A stretch of 7,116 nucleotides of DNA from Promethearchaeota archaeon (GCA_016839845.1 JAEOTL010000052.1:1-7116); one strand, 5' to 3'. Shown: positions 1 through 5,545, numbered from the stretch's first letter. The notes: generated from the sequence alone by a model not told the origin. Made by a program: numbers and translations.

Positions 1-60
1 TATTAACTATTAAAATTAATCTGTCTTTTTCTAATTAGAGAATAAAAAAAATTTGGGAAC

Positions 61-65
61 GGTGA
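61..65 (+). promoter_or_regulatory. Shine-Dalgarno GGTGA that decides the mptA start
   Basis: GGTGA is complementary to the UCACC of the archaeal 16S 3' end. It lies 6 nt before the ATT at 72, and no comparable site precedes the GTG at 144. Together with homology of the intervening residues to the MptA N-terminus, this argues that translation starts at or very near 72. Nothing else was recognised in positions 1-60, which are AT-rich and probably hold the promoter. Confidence 0.55.
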
Positions 66-71
66 CTTTGA

Positions 72-1025
72 ATTAATAAGTTTAAATCAGACTTACAAGA
101 TTCTGTTTCAACAATTGATATATCTATTGATAAAGTAGGAATCGTGGAATTGGAAAAAAAAGTCGAAATTGTTCAAGAAAACAAGAAATATTCATTTTAT
201 CCTAAGATTTCTGCGTTAATTGACCTTCCATCTCAACAAAGAGGTATTCATATGTCAAGAACTTCCGAAACGATAGAGGAAGTCATAAATGAAGTAATAT
301 ACAAACCTACTCCTACAATTGAATTAGTGGGTGATAGAATTGTCCGAAAGTTACTGGAAAGACATCCATACACGTCGAAAGCAGAAGTTAAACTAGAAGG
401 TAAGATCATCATTCAAGTACGAGAAAATAACACGAGAAATATTCAAAAATCTTATGATATTAGCTCTCATGTAGAAGCTAGAAAAGATTCAGATGGTAAT
501 ATTGATTGTGTTTACTTTATCGGGGCAAGTGCTGTAGGGATGACTGTTTGTCCCTGTTCAAAAGAAATGTCTCAAGAATATGCTGAGGAGATCATCAGAA
601 CGAGAAGAGATATAAATGTTTCCGAGGAAGATCTAAAAAAACTAATCAATATTCTCCCCTTTTCTTCACATAACCAACGGTCTATTGGTACAATTTTAGT
701 GCAAATTAAAGATTTAACCAGCCATAACATTGACGTGCTAGATATTATTGATGTGATTGAAGAATCTATGAGTGGTAAAATACAGTCTGTATTAAAAAGA
801 CCTGAAGAAGCTGAATTAGTAAGAAGTGCTCATTTGAACCCCTTGTTCTCTGAAGATGTTATTCGAGAGATGGCAAATAATTTTATTCTGAGGGATTTTC
901 CAAATCTAGATGATAATTTTACAATTCAATTTAAGATTGAAAGCTTTGAGTCAATTCACCCTCATAATGTTTATGCTGAATTGGAAATAACCATAGGGGA
1001 ATTAAAAAAGGCATTAAAACTTTGA
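72..1025 (+). CDS. mptA: GTP cyclohydrolase IV (MptA), pterin biosynthesis
   Basis: Cytosolic enzyme of the FolE2/MptA (T-fold) family. In archaea it converts GTP to 7,8-dihydroneopterin 2',3'-cyclic phosphate, the first step toward methanopterin or folate-type cofactors, and uses Fe(II). Numbered from 72 (317 aa), visible motifs are LPSQQRGIHMSR near 52-63, the TVCPCS metal and active-site cysteines (160, 162), SHNQRSIGT near 199-207, and SIHPHNVYAE near 294-303. The first conventional start is GTG at 144 (293 aa). However, the frame is open back to a TGA at 69-71, and the 24 extra codons include DLQ and DKVGIVELEKK, which match the DVQ...TRVGV start of methanogen MptA. The 317 aa length also fits the roughly 315 aa typical of the family. 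Position 72 is ATT, a rare start, preceded by GGTGA. The alternative is a sequencing error. The gene converges on the ubiquitin operon and is probably unrelated to it. Function is firm; the start is inferred. Confidence 0.93.
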   Translation: MNKFKSDLQDSVSTIDISIDKVGIVELEKKVEIVQENKKYSFYPKISALIDLPSQQRGIHMSRTSETIEEVINEVIYKPTPTIELVGDRIVRKLLERHPYTSKAEVKLEGKIIIQVRENNTRNIQKSYDISSHVEARKDSDGNIDCVYFIGASAVGMTVCPCSKEMSQEYAEEIIRTRRDINVSEEDLKKLINILPFSSHNQRSIGTILVQIKDLTSHNIDVLDIIDVIEESMSGKIQSVLKRPEEAELVRSAHLNPLFSEDVIREMANNFILRDFPNLDDNFTIQFKIESFESIHPHNVYAELEITIGELKKALKL

Positions 1026-1064
1026 ATTTTGTTTAAAAAATTGGTTATATCTTTTTAGACTTGA
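1026..1064. terminator. T-rich convergent intergenic region, probable bidirectional termination
   Basis: This 39 nt gap separates the stop codons of two convergent genes. The plus strand has a five-T run at 1052-1056 after mptA. The minus strand has a six-T run at 1040-1035 shortly after the stop of the membrane RING-like gene. No clear hairpin was found. U-rich tracts alone are typical of archaeal termination, so a terminator in each direction is plausible but inferred. Confidence 0.4.
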
Positions 1065-2228
1065 TTATCTCTTCTTCAAGAAATCCTTATACGCTATAGA
1101 ATAGGTTTTTACACTGATAATTTTAGGATTTCTCCTATAACTTGAAGGTATTTGTGCATTGCATCTAGAACATAAGCCAGATGTTCTAAGCCAGTCTTTG
1201 AATTCATCCGCATGAGCGGGATATCTGCAATTTGGGCATAAAATTATTCCTCTACCGTTATCTTTCGGAAATTCGGGTAATTTAAAACAAAAAATACATT
1301 TAAAATCTTCAATTGACAAATTTGCAGCTTTTGGTCTATAGATTTTAACATTTAAATGTCTCGAAGTGCCTTGATTGCTTCTTGTCGGTTTTCTCGTTGT
1401 TCTTCTAGTTGTAGTTCGAGTGGTTGTTTTTACTCTTGTACTTCTCGTTTGGATACGTCCATTAGGAGTTGATCTTGTTGAATTGGAAACTGATCTTGAA
1501 CTCCGGGAGACAGTTCTGGCTGAGGGTGTAGGGGATGATCTTGTAGAAGTTCGGATTGTTTGTCTTCTTGGAGAGGCATTCCTTGAAGGATTTGTTAACT
1601 GATTTAATCTGTTTGTCCGTTGTGCTATGTAATCCCTGGTTAATTGAGGTAGTTGTGATCTACTTGAAAAAAATCCGGTTATTATTAGAGTAAGTATAGT
1701 ACTAATAAGCATGATTAAAAGGTTAAGATCTATTAAATTAACCAGTAAGTAAAAACTACCCCAATAAATAATAATATACAACATGATAAAGAACCCTAGA
1801 AGGTAACCAAATTTTCGTGCCTTTATTGATTTTGTCCCAAAGTAAATCACATTATATTTTTTAAAGCAGCGATATAAAGATATTGAACTATATAACACAT
1901 AAGGAAGTCCAAATAGAATACTCCACCAACTTAAATATATGTTTGAATCTACTAAAAGATTATTTCCTAATAGATCTGTAAAATTACCCCAGATTGAATA
2001 AAAAATGCCTATAAAAGCAGGTCCGATTGTAAAGAATGCAGTATTGTGAGGAGAATTGAATTCTCGATATTGCTTAATATTTTTTATAACTTTAAAAGAA
2101 TAAATTACCCAAATTCCAATTAGGAACCAGCTTATAAAAATGACAATAGAATTTTGAATAACAGCATGGATTATACCAATTAAAGAAAATATAGTCAAAG
2201 TAATAATTACAGATTTAATTTTAGCCAT
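1065..2228 (-). CDS. Multi-pass membrane protein with C-terminal RING-like zinc domain, probable E3 ubiquitin ligase
   Basis: The protein has 387 aa in three parts. Residues 1-190 hold about six hydrophobic helices (roughly 6-25, 28-46, 64-82, 101-119, 141-163, 165-187). Residues 198-292 form a low-complexity linker rich in Arg, Ser and Thr, probably disordered. Residues 308-365 form a zinc module: CIFC (C311, C314), CPNC (C331, C334), then HADEFKDWL (H339, E342, W346) and CSRC (C353, C356). Spacing and the H-x2-[C]-x3-W-L signature match RING-H2/RINGv domains, but the usual sixth ligand Cys is Glu342. RING-type E3s bind the charged E2 and promote transfer to substrate. That role is inferred from fold and from position as last gene of the E1-E2-Rpn11 operon. 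The start is ATG at 2228, because AGGTGAT lies 8 nt before it; an in-frame TTG at 2237 overlaps that site. The membrane part was not recognised. A structural zinc ribbon is the alternative reading. Confidence 0.8.
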   Translation of the reverse strand: MAKIKSVIITLTIFSLIGIIHAVIQNSIVIFISWFLIGIWVIYSFKVIKNIKQYREFNSPHNTAFFTIGPAFIGIFYSIWGNFTDLLGNNLLVDSNIYLSWWSILFGLPYVLYSSISLYRCFKKYNVIYFGTKSIKARKFGYLLGFFIMLYIIIYWGSFYLLVNLIDLNLLIMLISTILTLIITGFFSSRSQLPQLTRDYIAQRTNRLNQLTNPSRNASPRRQTIRTSTRSSPTPSARTVSRSSRSVSNSTRSTPNGRIQTRSTRVKTTTRTTTRRTTRKPTRSNQGTSRHLNVKIYRPKAANLSIEDFKCIFCFKLPEFPKDNGRGIILCPNCRYPAHADEFKDWLRTSGLCSRCNAQIPSSYRRNPKIISVKTYSIAYKDFLKKR

Positions 2229-2236
2229 GCTTAACA

Positions 2237-2243
2237 ATCACCT
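2237..2243 (-). promoter_or_regulatory. Shine-Dalgarno AGGTGAT for the RING-like gene
   Basis: AGGTGAT on the minus strand is a full-length match to the archaeal anti-Shine-Dalgarno sequence. It sits 8 nt before the ATG at 2228 and overlaps the TTG at 2237, which rules out the longer reading. It lies within the 28 nt gap after the upstream JAMM protease gene. Confidence 0.7.
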
Positions 2244-2256
2244 AGATTCTTCCTTT

Positions 2257-3084
2257 TTAATCTTCATCATATTCAAGGTATACCGCTTTTCCCTCAATTA
2301 CGGGATTGATGAATTTCAAGATTTCAGGTAGCATTCGAACATCTAAGGACCCTTTAATCCCATAAACTAATGGATACCAGGTTTTTGATTTAAGATCTGC
2401 TTTATATATCTCGAATCCAGCAGACCTCCCATCAATTTGATATGGATCAATAACAAGAGCAACAGCTTTATCCCAGAGTTTTTGATATCTTGCTTGAGTC
2501 CCCATATCTTCATTCGACATGAAGCATCCATATGAAGGATGAGAATGATACCATCCGCAAATAAATAATCTTTGTCTTTTAATATCTTTAAACGCTCTCA
2601 CATAGTTTTTATAATCTTTAATTTCAGCATAAACTGCTGTACCATGTCCCATTGGATAAGAATCTTCAATGTGAAGGATATTATTCTTATCAATTTTTCC
2701 AGCGAGAAGTCCTATTACTTCCACCCATTTTTCTCTTGGAATTTTTGAATTTGCATATTTCAGAGCGTGACTTGCTATCTTGAGGACAGATTTAACTGAA
2801 ATATAAATTTCTTTTTGAATTTCTTGTTTTTTTTCAATTTCAGATTCCTTTTTCTCTACAATTTTAGTTGTTGGGATCTTTGTAAGTTTAATAATTGGTT
2901 TAGCAGAGGATTTTTTTGTAATCATCGAGGTAATTTCTTCAGTTAATTCGTCCTCTTCTAATGTAAGTTCCTCATAAATCTCGTCTAATAGCTCCTGCTT
3001 TATCTTCTCTTTTATCTTTCTCTTAATAACTTCCTTAATCGAACTGTTCACTGATTCATTATTTTCCACGAAAGAAATCACCAT
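2257..3084 (-). CDS. Rpn11-like JAMM/MPN+ metalloprotease (probable deubiquitinase)
   Basis: Zinc isopeptidase of the JAMM family, expected to cleave the modifier from conjugates. Of 275 aa, the MPN domain covers about 95-235. It shows the catalytic Glu in WVEVIGLLAG (E122) and the complete motif HSHPSYGCFMSNED (H180, H182, S190, D193). The GWYHSHP and YGC context is closest to proteasomal Rpn11. Residues 1-92 are a charged, probably helical or coiled-coil extension that Rpn11 lacks, with alternating Lys/Glu runs. About 40 residues follow the MPN domain. The ATG at 3084 overlaps the E2 stop in ATGGTGA, suggesting translational coupling. The same bases supply GGTGAT, 7 nt ahead of an in-frame GTG at 3069, so translation could begin five codons later. 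In Caldiarchaeum the Rpn11 homologue also trims pro-ubiquitin; here the modifier needs no trimming, so removal of conjugates is the more likely job. Confidence 0.9.
   Translation of the reverse strand: MVISFVENNESVNSSIKEVIKRKIKEKIKQELLDEIYEELTLEEDELTEEITSMITKKSSAKPIIKLTKIPTTKIVEKKESEIEKKQEIQKEIYISVKSVLKIASHALKYANSKIPREKWVEVIGLLAGKIDKNNILHIEDSYPMGHGTAVYAEIKDYKNYVRAFKDIKRQRLFICGWYHSHPSYGCFMSNEDMGTQARYQKLWDKAVALVIDPYQIDGRSAGFEIYKADLKSKTWYPLVYGIKGSLDVRMLPEILKFINPVIEGKAVYLEYDED
3077..3082 (-). promoter_or_regulatory. GGTGAT site overlapping the E2 stop and JAMM gene start
   Basis: The junction reads ATGGTGATT on the minus strand. It contains the ATG (3084), the E2 TGA stop (3080-3078) and a GGTGAT Shine-Dalgarno match. 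The site cannot serve the ATG it overlaps, but it is well spaced for the GTG at 3069. It therefore supports either reinitiation at the ATG or initiation five codons downstream. Confidence 0.4.
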
Positions 3085-3605
3085 TTTTTATTTGCATACT
3101 TCTTAACAAGGTTTTTCACTTTTTTCTCGAAGAATTTGGGATTTTTCATCATTTCTACCGCTGCTTTTTTATTAAAAACATCAGTTGGATTGACAAATTT
3201 TCCTTGTGTATTCAGCATAGCAATAATCGCTTGAACTATGGTAACAGCTGTTTTTGAAGGACTCCAACCCCCTTTTTTACCAACTAAAGAAGGATCAACT
3301 AAAGCTAAACATATGTTTCTTTGTCCTTTATATTCTGATGGTTTTGGCCAAAAGTTTGGATGCCAAATTGGAGTGTGCATTCTGACAAAAGGAGGTTGTC
3401 TAGGATATTGAGCAGGGAATCTCATTTCTAATCTAAAAATACCATTTGCATACGCTGTTCCTTTGGGTCCTTTAAGGGAGATTGCTAAATGATCAATACT
3501 CTTCCTTTTTGGGCTAAAAGGTTTTAATTGAATGATACTACCATCTTTATGCATTTTTTTCAATCCTGCAAAGTCTTGGGAAATCCGACTACTTCTAATA
3601 CTCAT
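3078..3605 (-). CDS. E2 ubiquitin-conjugating enzyme (UBC fold)
   Basis: E2 enzymes take the modifier from E1 as a thioester on a cysteine and hand it to a lysine with the help of an E3. The 175 aa cover one UBC domain: N-terminal helix 5-20, the FPAQYPRQPPFVRM strand and proline turn (63-76), HPN (82-84), the catalytic Cys in RNICLAL (C99), WSP (114-116), and NPTDVFNKKAA (139-149) of the crossover helices. Compared with compact E2s such as UBE2D, the stretch from HPN to Cys is about 7 residues longer and Cys to Trp also about 7 longer. This gives two loops around the active site, reminiscent of the acidic-loop insertion in the UBE2G/UBE2R group but Lys/Gly-rich here. An AGGT site lies 8 nt before the ATG. 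The gene follows E1 by 32 nt and overlaps the JAMM gene by 7 nt. The short Lys-rich tail ends in Trp. Confidence 0.94.
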   Translation of the reverse strand: MSIRSSRISQDFAGLKKMHKDGSIIQLKPFSPKRKSIDHLAISLKGPKGTAYANGIFRLEMRFPAQYPRQPPFVRMHTPIWHPNFWPKPSEYKGQRNICLALVDPSLVGKKGGWSPSKTAVTIVQAIIAMLNTQGKFVNPTDVFNKKAAVEMMKNPKFFEKKVKNLVKKYANKKW

Positions 3606-3637
3606 TTTCTTATACCTATTTTATCTTTATTTTTATA

Positions 3638-4882
3638 TTAAAAATTTTCTTTAAAATTTTGTTTTAGCTTGAGGTTTACAAAAATTTCTCCCCCTTTAAA
3701 TCCCGCAATTGTCATGAGTTCGTAATTTCTTAACTCGTTTTCGATTGGACTCTTTTCAAAATCAATAATCTTAACATCATTGAAATCCAATAGAGTCGCA
3801 ATAGGTTCAGATTCGGGATCCACTTTATAACCATTTTTTTTTAAAATCTTAACAATATTCATGCAAGGAGATTGTTCCCTTAATTTTATAGATACTCTAC
3901 GAACATTTGTACCACATTGGGAACAATCCTTATTTCTCTTTTTTTCAATATGGTAAAATTTCATTGTAATTGCATTAAAGATAACATAAATACTAATTGG
4001 TTCACCTAAACCTTTATGACCCTTCTCCCAATGAAGGATCTTTACTGCTTCATGCGATTGTATAGCAGAAATAACCGCATTTATAGTTATTATCCCCGGA
4101 TCATGTCTATCAATAATTTTTACAATATCATCTTTAGTATATTCAGGTAAGAAATTATGTTTGTTTACTAGTTCATTTGCAACCTTCTGAATGAATTTAA
4201 TATCATTTACGTTCTTTGGATTAGGATCTCTGTCAAATTTTTCTTTGAAGGCCATATCACCTTTAAAAATACAATGAATCCTTTTTCGGGGAACTCCAAC
4301 GACTGTACAAGCTGCCATATCGTCGTTTTCTCCCACTGGTAAAGGATTGCATTCATAACAGGCATTTTTATAAGGGAAGATTGTGTAAACATGACCATGG
4401 TAACCAGACACTCCCCCATCAACAAGTGGTTTTTTAAATCGTATGCAATGAGCATTTAAATTAAGGCGTGCATTCATGGAGTCAAGACCTCCTATGATAA
4501 CATCTGCAGCTTGATATAGTGCTGGATTTAAACGTTCTAAAGAGGAATGGTATCCATTGATAATGATATTGGGATTAACTTCTTTTAACTTTTTAGCAGC
4601 AATAATTGCTTTAGGTTCTCCAATTTTTGCCCCTGCAAAAAGAATTTGCCTATTCAAATTAGAATGTTCAATGATGTCTAAATCGATAAGGTCTATATGA
4701 CCAACTCCGAGCATGGCCAAGTTTTTAGCAATTTCACAACCTAAACCTCCAACACCAACTATTAATACTCGTGAGTTCTTAACCACTTTCTGGGACCACC
4801 CCTCCAAGCGAAACTGGCGATCATACAACTCTCTCTCTTTAGCTGATAATTCTTTTGCAAAAAAATCTGAATCCCTATCCAT
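3638..4882 (-). CDS. E1-like ubiquitin-activating enzyme with UFD (UBA3-like)
   Basis: Activates the modifier by adenylating its C-terminus and forming a thioester. Numbered from the ATG at 4882 (414 aa): a ThiF/Rossmann adenylation domain with GVGGLG (43-48), DLD (67-69), NLNRQ (75-79) and GEPKA; CYEC (C175, C178) paired with CSQC (C320, C323) as a structural zinc site; and the catalytic Cys in AACTVVGVPR (C192), which closely resembles the CTIASxPR of eukaryotic UBA3. Residues about 327-408 look like a ubiquitin-fold domain for E2 docking. Only the active adenylation half is present, so a homodimer is expected, as in prokaryotic E1 relatives. The start is ATG at 4882, because GGTGA lies 5 nt before it; an in-frame ATG at 4894 overlaps that site and has only A/T upstream. 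It is the first gene of the tight E1-E2-JAMM-RING block. Confidence 0.94.
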   Translation of the reverse strand: MDRDSDFFAKELSAKERELYDRQFRLEGWSQKVVKNSRVLIVGVGGLGCEIAKNLAMLGVGHIDLIDLDIIEHSNLNRQILFAGAKIGEPKAIIAAKKLKEVNPNIIINGYHSSLERLNPALYQAADVIIGGLDSMNARLNLNAHCIRFKKPLVDGGVSGYHGHVYTIFPYKNACYECNPLPVGENDDMAACTVVGVPRKRIHCIFKGDMAFKEKFDRDPNPKNVNDIKFIQKVANELVNKHNFLPEYTKDDIVKIIDRHDPGIITINAVISAIQSHEAVKILHWEKGHKGLGEPISIYVIFNAITMKFYHIEKKRNKDCSQCGTNVRRVSIKLREQSPCMNIVKILKKNGYKVDPESEPIATLLDFNDVKIIDFEKSPIENELRNYELMTIAGFKGGEIFVNLKLKQNFKENF

Positions 4883-4887
4883 AATCG

Positions 4888-4892
4888 TCACC
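4888..4892 (-). promoter_or_regulatory. Shine-Dalgarno GGTGA for the E1 gene
   Basis: The minus strand reads ATGGTGACGATTATG. GGTGA lies 5 nt before the second ATG (4882). The first ATG (4894) supplies part of the motif and has no ribosome site of its own. This favours the 414-residue E1. Confidence 0.5.
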
Positions 4893-4901
4893 ATAAATAT
4901 T

Positions 4902-4909
4902 TATATAAA
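4902..4909 (-). promoter_or_regulatory. Possible TATA box before E1
   Basis: TTTATATA sits inside the T-rich tract upstream of E1. A start site about 26 nt downstream would fall near 4880, almost on the ATG at 4882. That would imply a leaderless transcript, which conflicts with use of the GGTGA site. In a stretch this AT-rich the match may be chance, so readthrough from the modifier gene remains equally likely. Confidence 0.25.
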
Positions 4910-4942
4910 AAAAATAAAAAAAATTGAAGGGCTTAATGCCCT
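4906..4942 (-). terminator. Hairpin plus T-rich tract after the modifier gene
   Basis: On the minus strand, 34 nt after the modifier stop, GAGGGC-ATTAA-GCCCTT can form a stem of five base pairs plus a G-T pair with a five-base loop. It is followed by CAA and two long T runs (eight T, one A, then more T). This looks like a factor-independent or U-tract terminator. Partial termination would make modifier mRNA more abundant than the downstream enzyme mRNA. Confidence 0.5.
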
Positions 4943-4975
4943 CATATTATAAATTATGAAGAAAGTTATATAAGT

Positions 4976-5308
4976 CTAACCCGCTGTACTCGCAGGGATT
5001 AATAGAATATCGTCGCTATCATTTATATCATAATCTCTTAGAGCACTATTCTCATCCATTGTAACCCCGCCTGAAGAGATATGAAAATCATTAGGATCAA
5101 GTCCATATAAATTTCCTAAGGTTTGTTTTATATCTCTTACTTGGTTACTGTCATTCACCGTTAATTTTTCTTTCTTTTCACCAGGACCAATAGTTGACAT
5201 GAAGTATAGAGTCAATTTTTTCCCCCCTGTGGGTGTTTTCGACATTGGTGTTTTAGATTTAACAGGGTCTTCTCCACCTAAATCTTCATCAAATTCATCA
5301 AAACTCAT
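4976..5308 (-). CDS. Ubiquitin-like protein modifier
   Basis: Small beta-grasp protein of 110 aa, expected to be the substrate of the adjacent E1/E2. Residues 1-30 are a disordered tail: acidic first (DEFDEDLGGED), then two SKTP repeats (18-21 and 23-26) and GGKK. The ubiquitin fold spans 31-106: KLTLYFMSTI as strand 1, QVRDIKQTLGNLYG as the helix, FHISSGGVTMDENSALRDYDI matching the ubiquitin strand 3 to TLSDYNI region, and DDILLIPA as the last strand. It ends STAG followed directly by TAG. The tail therefore has one terminal glycine preceded by alanine, no arginines and no extension to remove. GTGAT lies 6 nt before the ATG. The gene leads the operon and is divergent from the winged-helix regulator. 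A sulfur-carrier role (ThiS/MoaD/SAMP type) is less likely given the E2 and JAMM neighbours. Confidence 0.92.
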   Translation of the reverse strand: MSFDEFDEDLGGEDPVKSKTPMSKTPTGGKKLTLYFMSTIGPGEKKEKLTVNDSNQVRDIKQTLGNLYGLDPNDFHISSGGVTMDENSALRDYDINDSDDILLIPASTAG

Positions 5309-5378
5309 TCATTTATCACATCCAATTTTTTTTTGGTAATTTTTAATTTTGTGTATCTTAGTAAAATGGGATTAAAAA

Positions 5379-5392
5379 GGTATTATAAAACC
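5379..5392 (-). promoter_or_regulatory. Palindromic TATA candidate / possible operator for the modifier operon
   Basis: GGTATTATAAAACC (plus strand) is an imperfect palindrome, with 6 of 7 base pairs matching around a central AT step. On the minus strand it reads GGTTTTATAATACC, with TTTATAAT as a TATA-box candidate. A start site about 26 nt downstream would lie near 5360, giving a leader of about 50 nt. A dimeric regulator bound here would block TBP, so autoregulation or control by the divergent winged-helix protein is possible. The motif is short and the region AT-rich. Confidence 0.4.
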
Positions 5393-5536
5393 GTTTGGAA
5401 TGATTTTGAAGTTTTACCAGTTTTTTAATCAAATGAATAGAAAAAAACTAGATTCCTAAGAAATTATATTATAAATTGAATGAATGTTTATCAATAATTA
5501 TATTAGCGTAAAATATTGTTTTAGAGAGAATAAGAA

Positions 5537-5545
5537 ATATATAAA
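5537..5545 (+). promoter_or_regulatory. TATA-box candidate for the winged-helix regulator
   Basis: ATATATAAA lies about 38 nt before the ATG at 5579, predicting a start site near 5567 and a very short leader. A second match, TTATATAAG at 5561-5569, is too close to the ATG to serve this start. No strong Shine-Dalgarno precedes the ATG, consistent with near-leaderless translation. Confidence 0.35.

Noticed and set aside
72..1025. mptA as a pseudogene lacking its start
   Set aside because: All catalytic motifs and the C-terminus are intact and the upstream codons are homologous to MptA; a rare start or a single-base error explains it better.
1375..1602. Plus-strand open frame rich in Val and Leu
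   Set aside because: It is the antisense of the Arg/Ser/Thr-rich linker of the membrane RING-like gene; its composition is explained by that repeat coding.
1390..1620. Possible tandem DNA repeat
   Set aside because: The repetitiveness is at the amino-acid level (Arg/Ser/Thr); no exact DNA unit recurs regularly.
4207..4455. Minus-strand 82-codon open frame
   Set aside because: It lies in another frame entirely inside E1, whose conserved motifs prove the E1 frame; it has no recognisable domain.
4713..4952. Plus-strand 79-codon open frame
   Set aside because: Antisense to the E1 N-terminus and the terminator region; low-complexity end and no domain.
4965..4978. GTTATATAAGTCTA, nearly repeated at 5560-5573 as GTTATATAAGTTTA
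   Set aside because: Two copies of a TATA-like word in AT-rich DNA, one across the modifier stop codon; 13 of 14 matches is intriguing but not enough for a regulatory repeat.
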